Below are positions 25,858 to 34,669 of a stretch of 64,000 nucleotides of DNA, piece by piece. Below the pieces are notes generated by a model. It ran no database searches. It saw only the letters and a list, made by a program, of their open reading frames with translations, and was not told where the DNA came from. Origin of the DNA: Natrinema salaciae (lineage in GTDB: Archaea > Halobacteriota > Halobacteria > Halobacteriales > Natrialbaceae); assembly GCF_900110865.1 (NCBI RefSeq), contig NZ_FOFD01000006.1:62001-126000 (forward strand), read 5' to 3'. The number at the start of each line of letters is the position of its first letter. Position 1 is the first letter of the stretch. Made by a program: the position numbers and the translations under genes.

Positions 25858-26619
25858 GTGCAAGTGGCGAAATCAGACTGGCCCGTCGTTGGCTTCCGAA
25901 TGCCCGAAATCCAGCGTAAGAAGCTGAACCGGATGCTCGAGGAAAGCGACGAGTACGACGATCAGCAGGACTTCCTGCACCAACTCGTCCTTGACGAAAT
26001 TCGTGATGTCGAGTTTACCGACCCACGAGACGAACTCGAGGACATCCGCCAGCAGAAGAAGCAGTTGCGTGATGAAATCGAAGAGGTCGTTGCGGAGGTA
26101 GAAGAGATGCGTAACCAGCTCGGTGAGCTAGAAGAGCGCGAATCTGAACTACAGGCCATTGCCGAGGACTATAACGTGACGTCGGCCGAGTCCTACGAAG
26201 AATCCGTACGAGAAGCGGCCAACGAAATCATCAGAGACGAACTAAAGGTATCTGAACGGTGGGAGCGCGTCCAGCATATTAGCGAGAAGTGGCAGCAAAC
26301 TCCAATAGATGTTCTGCGCGACATCTACGAGCAAGATCCGCGGCTCACCTCAAAGCAGGTGAAGCCATACGGACGAAAAAGTGTCCCCGAGGATTGGCAG
26401 ACGCGTGTCGGCGACACTCGCGAGGAGGGAGTCCGACTTGTGCGCCTGTATTGCGAGGAGAGCAAGGATAAGGAATGGAATTATCGGTCAGGCGTGTACA
26501 TTGAGGATGAATATGTGAGCCGCGTAGCGGAAGAACACGGTACAGACTGCGAATCTCTACTCCGTGAAGCCGCTGAAAGGATGGATGAAACATTCGAAGA
26601 TATAGTCTACCTATCCTAA
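25858..26619 (+). CDS. Coiled-coil protein with a small N-terminal DNA-binding-like domain
   Basis: 253 aa, leaderless GTG start. Residues 9-45 (VVGFRMPEIQRKKLNRMLEE) look like a degenerate ribbon-helix-helix or similar. Residues about 60-105 form a strong coiled coil (DELEDIRQQKKQLRDEIEEV). The C-terminal domain (PIDVLRDIYEQDPRLTSKQV) is unassigned. It is more AT-rich than the AddAB-like pair upstream. No family recognised. Confidence 0.65.
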   Translation: MQVAKSDWPVVGFRMPEIQRKKLNRMLEESDEYDDQQDFLHQLVLDEIRDVEFTDPRDELEDIRQQKKQLRDEIEEVVAEVEEMRNQLGELEERESELQAIAEDYNVTSAESYEESVREAANEIIRDELKVSERWERVQHISEKWQQTPIDVLRDIYEQDPRLTSKQVKPYGRKSVPEDWQTRVGDTREEGVRLVRLYCEESKDKEWNYRSGVYIEDEYVSRVAEEHGTDCESLLREAAERMDETFEDIVYLS

Positions 26620-27100
26620 TATTTCTTGAACAGATTGTAGTGGCACGCTTTGCGAACTCGTCCGTGACTGCGCACTGCACGCCGGCAATGTGGACGTCGT
26701 CCTTCAGCGACGCCTCCGATAACAGGAGGACGTGCTGAATGCGTCGGGTAGACAGGATGGAATACGGTGACAACGAGACTAACAAGATCGTCGGCGTCCA
26801 CATGGTCGGGCCGCGGGCAGCCGACATGATTCCCGAGGCGACGCCGGCTATCAAGTTCGGACTCACCGTCGACGACATCATTGACACCATCCATCCCTTC
26901 CCGACATTCTCGGAGCTGTTCAAGCACGCCTGTCAGGCGTTCTGCCTCGATACGTCGAAGATGAGCTATTGTGTCGAGTAATACTCAGCCGTTCCCTTCG
27001 AACAGGTCGCCGAGGGTGCAGGTCTCGATCAGATCAACGAGACTGTGGTTCAGCAGATCGTACTTAAAGAATATGATGCTGCGGTTTCGAGCAAAAGGTA
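26620..27100. other. Scar of gene fragments between two intact genes
   Basis: It contains a merA 3' remnant (26757-26981, plus) and two minus-strand protein-like pieces. One reads VLLLSEASLKDDVHIAGVQC (about 26630-26735); the other reads SLVDLIETCTLGDLFEGNG and ends at a TGA (26985-26987). I could not identify the minus-strand fragments. Confidence 0.45.
26757..26981 (+). pseudogene. merA: 3' remnant of mercuric reductase (merA)
   Basis: The encoded segment KIVGVHMVGPRAADMIPEAT followed by AIKFGLTVDDIIDTIHPFPT and FSELFKHACQAF is the dimerisation domain of MerA/dihydrolipoamide-dehydrogenase-type flavoproteins. About 75 residues remain of an enzyme of some 480. The FAD and NAD domains and the redox Cys pair are gone. 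The C-terminal end reads MSYCVE, where active MerA usually has two adjacent Cys. Interpreted as a relic of a mercury-resistance locus. Confidence 0.7.
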
Positions 27101-28042
27101 ATGCCTGAACAGCCCATCTCACCGTTCAAGTACCTCTGGCAATTCCATTATCCGTTCCAGTACTGGGATAATAGGCTTGAGAAGATCAACCGATACAATG
27201 AGGCCGATAAATTAGAGGCGCTTTACAGCCTCGTTCAGATCACCGACATCTATGCCCACGTTTTCGCTGCGTACGCTCAGAACCCCGAAATGCCGTGGTT
27301 CTTCGTTGCAGAAGAAACGTATCGAGGAGACATAGACAATGTCCTCGAGTCGCTTCGAACCGACGGAATAGCCACTGTTGGAACGCTTTCTGAAGACCTT
27401 GATGGACTCGCTACTGTCGAGGCAAATGAGGAATTCGATATTAACGAGATGGACGCCGTAGCAGCCGGACTTCTTGGTTGTCCTCACGAAATCGATCCCG
27501 AAAACGTAGAGTTCGATTTCATCGAAGACCCCGATCTCCACAGGGGTGTGAGTAACGCAATCCTCGACTTCGCTGAGAACAACGTGGCTCTGCTCAACGA
27601 CTTCAAGCACGGTTTCCGTGTCCTTCCTGTGACTCCTGCTCAACTCAGAGGGATGCTTGGAAACCAGTTCCAACTTCGGGAAGAACAGAGAGACGACTTT
27701 GAGACCCAGATCGATGAATTGGAGGAGAGACTCGGAGAAGATGAATGGGGTTTCAGTTTCATCCGACTTAGCACCGAATCGACCGATTACGGCTACGAGT
27801 GTAGTATTGACCTCTATCACGTTGATGCATGGGCTTGTTACAAGTTTGCAGAGCTAACCCTCAACGCCCTTTACAATCTGGTAACTCCCCAAGGTGGAAT
27901 GCCTCTCGAGGAGTCCTTGTCTGAGGTGCCAGTACCAGTACTTGAAGGCGAGGAGGTACTGTTCGATCACATCTTCGGACTTGCATTTCCGCTTCGGGAT
28001 GATCCTGAAACAATTGTTCCCGAGGAAGAGTTCAGGAGTTGA
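27101..28042 (+). CDS. Hypothetical protein upstream of DUF262 gene
   Basis: 313 aa, soluble, rich in aromatic residues at the N-terminus (SPFKYLWQFHYPFQYWDN), then mixed helical. No recognised motif. A TACTTAAAG box near 27060 is a possible promoter. It lies 95 bases upstream of the DUF262/HNH gene on the same strand. Confidence 0.7.
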   Translation: MPEQPISPFKYLWQFHYPFQYWDNRLEKINRYNEADKLEALYSLVQITDIYAHVFAAYAQNPEMPWFFVAEETYRGDIDNVLESLRTDGIATVGTLSEDLDGLATVEANEEFDINEMDAVAAGLLGCPHEIDPENVEFDFIEDPDLHRGVSNAILDFAENNVALLNDFKHGFRVLPVTPAQLRGMLGNQFQLREEQRDDFETQIDELEERLGEDEWGFSFIRLSTESTDYGYECSIDLYHVDAWACYKFAELTLNALYNLVTPQGGMPLEESLSEVPVPVLEGEEVLFDHIFGLAFPLRDDPETIVPEEEFRS

Positions 28043-28137
28043 AAGCCTGACCGTCGGGTCTCTATCCGCTGCTTCAGGGACAAGGGGGTCTCTGGACATC
28101 CACTAATCCTAAGAGGTTTCCACTAACACGAGCCACT

Positions 28138-30135
28138 ATGTCTTCTCAAGCTGACCCGATGACCGACGAATTGGACAACGACGACTATCGGTTGAGACGA
28201 CTTTTCGACGGGTACGTCTTCCATATCCCGGATTATCAGCGGTTCTACTCGTGGTCGACGCAAGAGTGCGAAGATCTCTGGGATGACCTTCTCAACGTCA
28301 TCGACGAGGCGAACCGCCACTACATGGGAACGGTCATCCTCAAAGACGAGGCCAAGGCCATCGAGACGCGTGGATATGGAGAAGGGTACCGTGAGTACGC
28401 GATTGTTGACGGCCAGCAGCGATTCACCACTTTAACGATTCTGATGAAGGCTATCGTTTCAGCCTTTGACGAACTCGAACGATCGATGATCGACGTTGAC
28501 GACGAGATTTACGAAGACGTCGAGGACGCGGTCGAGGATGCCCGCTCGCTGTTCGTCCGGGATAGCAGTATTCAAGACGACCGTTACGGTGCCCAGAACA
28601 AGCTCCGTCTTCAGCGCGAAGACAACGACGTGTTCAAAGCCATTCTACGAGAGGAGGTTGTCGACGAAGACATTTCGAAGCCATCCGAGCAACGGCTGGT
28701 CGATGCATACGGCTTCTTCGAAGACCAGCTTGACGACCTTAAAGAAAGTCGCGCTTCGGACGCCGCTTTCCTCGATGACATCGGACGGCTTCTCTCGAAC
28801 ATCCAGTCGCTCGAGTTCATGGTTTACGTCGTTGATAGTCAGGCACGAGCGACGCTGATCTTCGAGTCGGTTAATGACCGTGGTAAAGATCTGAGTCGGC
28901 TGGACAAGACGAAGAGCTTCCTGATGCACAAACACTACCTGATCCAGTCAGAGGAGGAAGGTGACGTTGCAGGGCGGGACATCAGGGATCGATTCGGACG
29001 CATCTATCGGTCGATGCAGACCATCGAGATGCAGGATCGAACGTCGGGGATTAGCGAGGATCAGGTGCAGCAGTACCACTATATCGCCAAAGTACCGCGA
29101 TCAGTCAACAAAACATACCTCGATGAAGAGACGGGTCGCCGGCGCACACTCCAAAGTGGGGCTCCGATCTATCTGGACGTTCTCAAGTGGCATTTCAATC
29201 GCCTCTATGATGACGTCGCAGAGTCTCCACACGACGAGCATCCACGAGACTGTCTGGAAGAAATCGATTGGTACACGCGTAGCCTCCGCCGGTACTACTC
29301 GCGACTGGCCACGATTGCAGAGTACGACGATGACGAAGAAATCGGCTGGGAACTCTCCAAGCTCTTTGCCCTCGGCCGAATGGGTAACTTCTATCCACTC
29401 CTACTCACCGTTTGGGACGAGTACGAGTCAGGGAATATCGACCGAGACGAGCTGCACGAAGTTTTACAGATGATTGAGGTCGCCTCATTTCGCATTTACG
29501 CCATCGGGAACAAACGATCCGACACTGGCCGTTCTACATTCTATCGGCTCGCGAATCGAGTTGCGAACGGCAACGCCGGTGTCGAGGACATCATCTCCGA
29601 ACTGGAAAATGCGGTCGAACGATACGAGACCGACTTCGAGCAGGCTCTTCGAAACGACGGCGCGTACTCCGTCTTCTCGAATCGGGATCTCCGGTATCTG
29701 CTCTACTCCTACGACCTGTACGTCCGTCATAAGAACCGCGGCGGGGCACCCCCCGAAATCGAGAAGGCCGTTCAGAATGCTGGCAAGGACTACAGCCTCG
29801 ACCACGTCTGGCCACAGGATACCAGTGAACTTGACCTCGATGACGGTGAATACGAGGCCCACGAGGAGCTAGTCGATAACCTCGGTAATCTCACACTCAC
29901 TACGGGCCGGCGAAACGCTGCGTGGAAGAATGATTCCTATGACAACAAGCGGACGGACGACCGATACAGGGACTCAGACTTCGCCTCGACACGGAAATTA
30001 GCCCGTGAATACGAATCGTGGGGGCAATCTTCTGTCGAAAGCCGTCTTGACGATCTGATCGAGTACGCGGCTCAGCGATGGAGTCTGGACTCCGACGAAC
30101 GGCAGGAGTACGCTGCGATCAAACCGCCTTCGTAG
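28138..30135 (+). CDS. DUF262/DUF1524 (GmrSD-type) restriction protein
   Basis: 665 aa. The N-terminal DUF262 shows IPDYQRFYSWSTQECEDLWD (near 30) and AIVDGQQRFTTLTILM (near 88), a ParB-like nucleotide-binding core with the DGQQR motif. The C-terminal DUF1524 HNH-type nuclease shows SLDHVWPQD near 555, then NLGNLTLTTGRRNAAWKNDS. This matches single-chain GmrSD-like type IV enzymes that attack modified phage DNA, and BrxU-like partners found with BREX. It stands as a probable single-gene defence unit in the element. Confidence 0.88.
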   Translation: MSSQADPMTDELDNDDYRLRRLFDGYVFHIPDYQRFYSWSTQECEDLWDDLLNVIDEANRHYMGTVILKDEAKAIETRGYGEGYREYAIVDGQQRFTTLTILMKAIVSAFDELERSMIDVDDEIYEDVEDAVEDARSLFVRDSSIQDDRYGAQNKLRLQREDNDVFKAILREEVVDEDISKPSEQRLVDAYGFFEDQLDDLKESRASDAAFLDDIGRLLSNIQSLEFMVYVVDSQARATLIFESVNDRGKDLSRLDKTKSFLMHKHYLIQSEEEGDVAGRDIRDRFGRIYRSMQTIEMQDRTSGISEDQVQQYHYIAKVPRSVNKTYLDEETGRRRTLQSGAPIYLDVLKWHFNRLYDDVAESPHDEHPRDCLEEIDWYTRSLRRYYSRLATIAEYDDDEEIGWELSKLFALGRMGNFYPLLLTVWDEYESGNIDRDELHEVLQMIEVASFRIYAIGNKRSDTGRSTFYRLANRVANGNAGVEDIISELENAVERYETDFEQALRNDGAYSVFSNRDLRYLLYSYDLYVRHKNRGGAPPEIEKAVQNAGKDYSLDHVWPQDTSELDLDDGEYEAHEELVDNLGNLTLTTGRRNAAWKNDSYDNKRTDDRYRDSDFASTRKLAREYESWGQSSVESRLDDLIEYAAQRWSLDSDERQEYAAIKPPS

Positions 30136-30255
30136 AAACAGTTCTCATCTTCGTCTTGTAGGGTGCTGATTTCACTTTAATCAGGAAAACCCCGGAGAGA
30201 GAAGCCAGCAGGCATGTTATTGCGATATTCTCTACATTTAAGTTGAGGACTGGCT

Positions 30256-30768
30256 ATGTCGGAGGGAATGTCCCCCACGACCCAGATCACCGACGACGCG
30301 TATGATCCCGCCGATGAACTTCGAGAGCTGTTGGCGGAAGTCAAATCAGACGCAAAACTTCACTACGAGGAAGAGCGGCCGTTCCAACTTCCCGGTGGCT
30401 ACGAGGCAACCCAACTGTCGTACACGATGACCTTCGACGGGTTCGAACTGACGGGAACGGAGACTATCACTCCCTTCAGCGTGATGGTCAGTCTTGACGG
30501 CCACCTCGGCTGCGCCACTAGCGTGATACTGACGAACTCGTTGATCTATGGCGTGCCCACGCAGGCTTACATCGACGAGGGCAACACGGCTAACATCGCC
30601 CCCGCGCAGTATCGTGATCTCACGGCGGAGTGGTACGCCGACCCCGCAATCGAGGCGGGTATCGCCGAGGCCCGCCTCGAAAATAGGGCAGTCGATCTCG
30701 AGGCAAACCTCGTCCAACTCGACCGGCTGGAGAAGTGGGCCCGAGTCTGGCTCAAGGCAGGAGATTAG
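30256..30768 (+). CDS. Hypothetical protein
   Basis: 170 aa with an ATG start. Soluble, mixed structure, no known motif (PFQLPGGYEATQLSYTMTFD in the middle). It is convergent with, and overlapped by, the minus-strand winged-helix frame at 30346-31125. The clean stop at 30766-30768 and acidic composition favour this strand as coding in the overlap. Confidence 0.6.
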   Translation: MSEGMSPTTQITDDAYDPADELRELLAEVKSDAKLHYEEERPFQLPGGYEATQLSYTMTFDGFELTGTETITPFSVMVSLDGHLGCATSVILTNSLIYGVPTQAYIDEGNTANIAPAQYRDLTAEWYADPAIEAGIAEARLENRAVDLEANLVQLDRLEKWARVWLKAGD

Positions 30769-31125
30769 GAGACAAACCGCCCTCTCCATCCATGTCTCGA
30801 CTTCCTCGTCGATGAACCTGCCGTCTCTCGTGTCGGCTGCGGCGGCACCGAGGTGGCTCGCCAAGGCGGCCGCGTGTTCGGCGTCGGAGATCTTCCAGAA
30901 GTGGCCGCGGTGGTCGACCAGCCCGTACTGCTCGAGACGCTTGAGCGTCGGGCCGACGCTTCCTTGTTGCACGTCGACGGCGTCGACGATCTCTCGCTGG
31001 CGAAACGCCTTGTCGGCGTTCTCGAGCAGGAACTGGTAGACCTTGCCCTGTGTCGTGTCGGGGGAGAGGTTGGGCATCGACCTGTCCTCGTCGGTCATCT
31101 GGAACTCGTCTTTTGAGATCGGCAT
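30346..31125 (-). CDS. Winged-helix (MarR-like) regulator with run-on C-terminus
   Basis: 259 codons open. Residues 1-118 are convincing: DTTQGKVYQFLLENADKAFR, QREIVDAVDVQQGSVGPTLK and RLEQYGLVDHRG form a MarR-type winged helix. After ETWMERAV (near nt 30780) the frame runs antisense through the 30256-30768 gene and becomes Cys/Arg-rich with no protein-like features. The native 3' end may have been lost by recombination, so the true protein is probably about 115-120 residues plus read-on. Winged-helix proteins of this type often pair with toxins or regulate neighbours. Confidence 0.55.
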   Translation of the reverse strand: MPISKDEFQMTDEDRSMPNLSPDTTQGKVYQFLLENADKAFRQREIVDAVDVQQGSVGPTLKRLEQYGLVDHRGHFWKISDAEHAAALASHLGAAAADTRDGRFIDEEVETWMERAVCLLISCLEPDSGPLLQPVELDEVCLEIDCPIFEAGLGDTRLDCGVGVPLRREITILRGGDVSRVALVDVSLRGHAIDQRVRQYHASGAAEVAVKTDHHAEGSDSLRSRQFEPVEGHRVRQLGCLVATGKLERPLFLVVKFCV

Positions 31126-31265
31126 TATGTGTCAGATTTTACCCATCACCGTTAGACCCTATCGGTGGTAGAGACAGCCTTCCCCGAATCGTTGCAGCAA
31201 ACGCTGTCTGGCAGCAAGCTCACTTAACCTTAAGAATAAGGATAACCACATGAGTAATACGGAGA

Positions 31266-32207
31266 ATGACCGACCAGTTCACCGCGGTGCTGGACGAGAC
31301 CGAGTCGGCGCAGCGGGCGTACGCGGAGCAGCTCGGGGTTGAGTCCGAGCGCATCCCGTTCACCGCTGAGACGCTTCCTGAGGCCCGTATCGCCGTCCGC
31401 GTCAATCAAGACCTCTTACAAGAGGTCGCGAGCCACCTCATTAACCGCGCTGGCCACGTTTCGATCATCGACGAGCGCGGCGCGGGGAAGAGCCATTTCC
31501 GCGACCTCGTCTACAACGCGCTCTCCGACGGCCCGCGAAACGACGAGTTCTACATCGCCCGCATCCGCGAAGTCGAGAGTCTGACCACGCGCCGAGTCTA
31601 CACCCGGCTCCTCGACGCGTTGGCCGAGTACGACGACCTCGACATCCCCGACGAGTACCCCCACGCGACCGACGACGTGCGCCAACTCGTCGAGGATGTC
31701 GCCGAGCAATTCGAGGCGCAGGACAAGGCGTGTGTTGTGCAGGTCGACCAGCTCGAGGACGCCGCCCGCAACGCTCGGACGTTCCGACAGCTCCTCGCGG
31801 CGCTACAGTCCGTGGGCGACCTCGGGGACTCCCGGCCCGTATTCGTCCTCTTCCTGTTCGGCACGCCGCTGGCCGCCGAGCGTATCGACGAGCTGCGGGA
31901 GACGCTCTCCTCACGGCTCGTCGCGAAGAACCGGTCGCTGGAGCGGTTCGGATTCGCGGAGACCGACGAGCTGATCGCGCGCTGGCTGGCGTGGGCGCGA
32001 GACGAGGAGTACAAGGAGGGCTACCCGTCCGACCCGTTCGCGGCGTCGGCGATCGAACGCGTCGTCGAACGGAGCGACGGCACGCCCCGAAGTATCCGAC
32101 AGGAATGCTACCACGCCTTCCGTGCCGGTGCCCGCCAGTTCGCGGATGATGCGGGCGTCGAAATCACTGCTGGAACGCTCGAAGAGTACATGAAGAATCA
32201 ATCTTAA
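31266..32207 (+). CDS. AAA+ ATPase, Orc1/Cdc6-like or partition-type
   Basis: 313 aa. Walker A reads DERGAGKSHFRD (near 75), Walker B-like VVQVDQLEDA (near 157; DQ instead of DE), a sensor-1-like VFVLFLFGTP, and a C-terminal sensor-2/winged region DGTPRSIRQECYHAF near 275. The fold order suits Orc/Cdc6-type or AAA_22 ATPases, but the P-loop differs from standard haloarchaeal Orc1. A TTAAG box precedes it. It heads a three-gene operon with a small acidic protein and a phosphoesterase. Roles in replication, partition or defence all remain open. Confidence 0.7.
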   Translation: MTDQFTAVLDETESAQRAYAEQLGVESERIPFTAETLPEARIAVRVNQDLLQEVASHLINRAGHVSIIDERGAGKSHFRDLVYNALSDGPRNDEFYIARIREVESLTTRRVYTRLLDALAEYDDLDIPDEYPHATDDVRQLVEDVAEQFEAQDKACVVQVDQLEDAARNARTFRQLLAALQSVGDLGDSRPVFVLFLFGTPLAAERIDELRETLSSRLVAKNRSLERFGFAETDELIARWLAWARDEEYKEGYPSDPFAASAIERVVERSDGTPRSIRQECYHAFRAGARQFADDAGVEITAGTLEEYMKNQS

Positions 32208-32234
32208 CATTAACTCTAGCACTAACACACAACT

Positions 32235-32543
32235 ATGAGCGAGAATCCATTCAACGACGCCATGGACGAGGCCGAAGGAGATGCGGACGACAGCGGCGAC
32301 ACGGAGTCCGAGTTCGATCTCGACCGGTATTACGACGCACTCGATGCTGGGCCGAAGGAGAAGACCATCGGGATCGCAGTGAACGAGGAGATGCACGCCC
32401 TGTATCACGAGCTACAGGACGCCGACGAGGTCGAGGTCGACGTCTCGCAGTCCATCCGCGACCACATCGAGAAGCTCGCTCACCGCCACGAGCAGGTCTT
32501 TGAGCGGGCGATGCGCAAGCTCGAGATCGAGCGGGAGTACTGA
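32235..32543 (+). CDS. Small acidic protein in the AAA/phosphoesterase operon
   Basis: 102 aa. The first 35 residues are acidic and low-complexity. The C-terminal part (KTIGIAVNEEMHALYHELQD, then VSQSIRDHIEKLAHRHEQVF) resembles a ribbon-helix-helix followed by a helix. It starts 27 bases after the ATPase stop and ends 2 bases before the phosphoesterase start. Probable DNA-binding or adaptor subunit. Confidence 0.65.
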   Translation: MSENPFNDAMDEAEGDADDSGDTESEFDLDRYYDALDAGPKEKTIGIAVNEEMHALYHELQDADEVEVDVSQSIRDHIEKLAHRHEQVFERAMRKLEIEREY

Positions 32544-32545
32544 GG

Positions 32546-33454
32546 ATGGAGGGCCAGCGCCTGCTCGTGATGGGCGACAATCACGGTGACACAGAGTCGC
32601 TTGAAACGGTGGTCGAAGAAACCGAGGGCGCCGAGTTCGACTACATCGTTCACACGGGGGACATCACGGACGCGCACCGGCGCGGTGTCGGAACCGCGGC
32701 CGACCAGCTCCGAGAACTCGAGCCCCTGTTCGCGGATCTAGCCGAGCGCGGCGGGTTGGTCTACATCTACGGCAACCGGGATAGCGAGCGCGGCGGCGAC
32801 AAGCACGTCACCGATCGGTACGAGTTGTCTCCCGGTACCCGACTCCCGAAAGGTGGTGCCGTTGAGGTCGCCGGTCAGCGGTTTACGGCCGATCCCGACG
32901 ATGTCGGCGACGACGACGTGCTGGTCACGCACGGCCAGCTCCCGGAGCCCTTCTACTCGTTCGACGGTCGAGCATACTTCTGCGGGCACACGCACCGTGG
33001 CTGGCATCGAGGCCGGGCGCTCAACTCTGCCCATTTGAAGAAGGTGCAGAAGGGGTACTTGGGTGCCTACTTCATCGTCGAACTGGATGGGGATGGCCTG
33101 CAGGTCGAATGCCGGGGAATCGACGAGTCGTGGACGGCGATCGAGTGCCCCGACCACAGCTGGTACGGGACGCAGTTCCAGCCCGAGAAGTTCGGCTGCC
33201 GCCTCTGCAAGTTCGGGTCAGCGGAGGCGCTTCGAGAGGTGGCGTGGACGGCGTACGCGTCTCACGTCGACGAGCCCGGCGAGGACGCAATCGACGCGAC
33301 CGACCTCGTGTCCGGCGTCCTTGCGCTCCTTGACGGTGCGGACGACGCCGAGGAGCAGTTCCGCGCGTACCTTGATGCCCTCTTGGAGCAGCCCGGCCCG
33401 CACGACCCGCTCCAGCCATCCGACGGCAACCCGACGACACTCGTCCCACGGTGA
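32546..33454 (+). CDS. Calcineurin-like metallophosphoesterase with C-terminal extension
   Basis: 302 aa. All five metal-binding blocks are present: VMGDNHGD (8), HTGDITDA (36), YGNRDSERG (74), VTHGQLPEP (129) and CGHTHRGWH (149). This matches the YfcE/MJ0936 phosphodiesterase group. About 120 further residues include a CRLCKFG motif (near 220), absent from minimal phosphodiesterases. It is 2 bases downstream of the small acidic gene, so it is in one operon with the AAA ATPase. Confidence 0.8.
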   Translation: MEGQRLLVMGDNHGDTESLETVVEETEGAEFDYIVHTGDITDAHRRGVGTAADQLRELEPLFADLAERGGLVYIYGNRDSERGGDKHVTDRYELSPGTRLPKGGAVEVAGQRFTADPDDVGDDDVLVTHGQLPEPFYSFDGRAYFCGHTHRGWHRGRALNSAHLKKVQKGYLGAYFIVELDGDGLQVECRGIDESWTAIECPDHSWYGTQFQPEKFGCRLCKFGSAEALREVAWTAYASHVDEPGEDAIDATDLVSGVLALLDGADDAEEQFRAYLDALLEQPGPHDPLQPSDGNPTTLVPR

Positions 33455-33488
33455 ACGATCAGCCTTGGATGTGGTGCTTCGGGAGTCG

Positions 33489-33833
33489 CTACGCTCGGTG
33501 CCACCGCCACGCGATCGAGAGGGCCCCAACGCCCGTCACGGCCGAGACCAGCATCGAGAAGCTGAGGAACCCAAACAGGTCAGGTGCGACGAACCGGAAG
33601 AAGAAGGCGAGGTCGCTGACCACCGCATAGTCCATCACGAGGAGGAGGAGCCCGTACCCCGCAGCCTGTAAGAACTGGACGGGGCGGACGACTCCCAGAT
33701 GGACGAGTTCGGCCAGCAGGAGAAGCCCTCCGAGGATCGCGGTCGTCAGCACTCGAACGCCGTGAACGAAGGCCGCAGACTTGTTGTGGCGGTAGTCCCC
33801 CACCGCCTTCCGGAGAAAACTCGAGAGACTCAC
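33489..33833 (-). CDS. Small membrane protein
   Basis: 114 aa with a GTG start; a GATTATCAAC box about 27 bases upstream supports a leaderless start. Three hydrophobic helices (about 28-48, 56-75 and 85-105), a basic N-terminus (FLRKAVGDYRHNKSA) and a short cytoplasmic tail. Function unknown. Confidence 0.6.
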   Translation of the reverse strand: MSLSSFLRKAVGDYRHNKSAAFVHGVRVLTTAILGGLLLLAELVHLGVVRPVQFLQAAGYGLLLLVMDYAVVSDLAFFFRFVAPDLFGFLSFSMLVSAVTGVGALSIAWRWHRA

Positions 33834-33978
33834 GTACGGGCCTCAATCTCGTCCGGTTGATAATCTGCTTTGCGGTGGTTGCAGTAGATGGAGGAGGTCG
33901 AAGGCGCCGATATTCCGGGATACGAAGGACTTCCTCTACTCGGCGCTCAGAAACGAGCTGTCCCGCTTGGACTGACGG

Positions 33979-34242
33979 TTACACCTCGTCGAGGAGAACG
34001 GGATCCCGCTCGATCACGCCGAGGTCGACCAGCCGTTGGTGGAGTTCGCGCTCTTCCTCGGTGATTGGGCCGTCGGTGTACGTGCCCTGCTTGCGGTGTT
34101 CTTCTTTCGCCTCTTGCTGGAGCTTCTCGGCGGTCGCTTGGGCCACGAACTCGTCGACGGTGTCGAACTGGTTGTGGTCGGCGATCTGTTCCTTGATGAG
34201 GTCGCGGAACTCCTGTGGGATTTCGATGGATGCTGTCGGCAT
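33979..34242 (-). CDS. Ribbon-helix-helix protein (possible antitoxin or regulator)
   Basis: 87 aa. MPTASIEIPQEFRDLIKEQI followed by HNQFDTVDEFVAQATAEKLQ has the beta-strand, helix, turn, helix pattern of RHH proteins. The start at 34242 is favoured because a TTATTAGG box lies about 30 bases upstream. In-frame ATGs further up (34269, 34281) are possible. No toxin gene is adjacent. Confidence 0.6.
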   Translation of the reverse strand: MPTASIEIPQEFRDLIKEQIADHNQFDTVDEFVAQATAEKLQQEAKEEHRKQGTYTDGPITEEERELHQRLVDLGVIERDPVLLDEV

Positions 34243-34669
34243 CGCGATAGGGCCCGCAGCAGCGGACATCCTAATAACCATCGACTAGTGGATGTCTCTC
34301 GACCCTACCCACCCCCTCAGTTCCGATGAAAAGCTGATCGTAGTATCCCCGATGGCAGAGAAGTGCAAATAAAGGGCCTAAAAGCACCGATTCTCGGATG
34401 GCTCTACTTGATTAGTGTAATTCGCGTTCGGCGAAGAAGCGATGAGTGTGGACGCTAGTTCGTCGCCGGTGCCTACGACGAGGGAGCCAATACCCCATAA
34501 TGAAGAAAACCGGAGCCGATTCCGGATTTAATGAAGGAGTATTACTCGATTCCAAACATCTGGCGCATCGTTGGACAGAAATCAACAAACTCATAATAAT
34601 ATGATAATACTCACCGGATACTTTAATCTGGCCCACATGATTATTAGCACCCGTGTTGAATGTGACCGT
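34243..34669. other. AT-rich gene-free stretch with an ORB-like motif
   Basis: It holds the RHH gene promoter, one ORB-like motif (34307-34332), and otherwise AT-rich sequence without a convincing gene. A TTATTAG box at 34641-34647 serves the 34670 gene. Confidence 0.45.
34307..34332 (+). repeat. Isolated ORB-like motif
   Basis: CCACCCCCTCAGTTCCGATG (within 34307-34332) followed by AAAA matches the repeats at 17.75-18.0 kb and 19.16 kb, in the same orientation as the first array. It precedes an AT-rich stretch. Confidence 0.5.

Noticed and set aside
33870-33970. Possible small gene starting MEEVEGADIPGYEGLP
   Set aside because: Short, no homologue known to me, runs into the complement of the RHH gene, and lacks promoter spacing.
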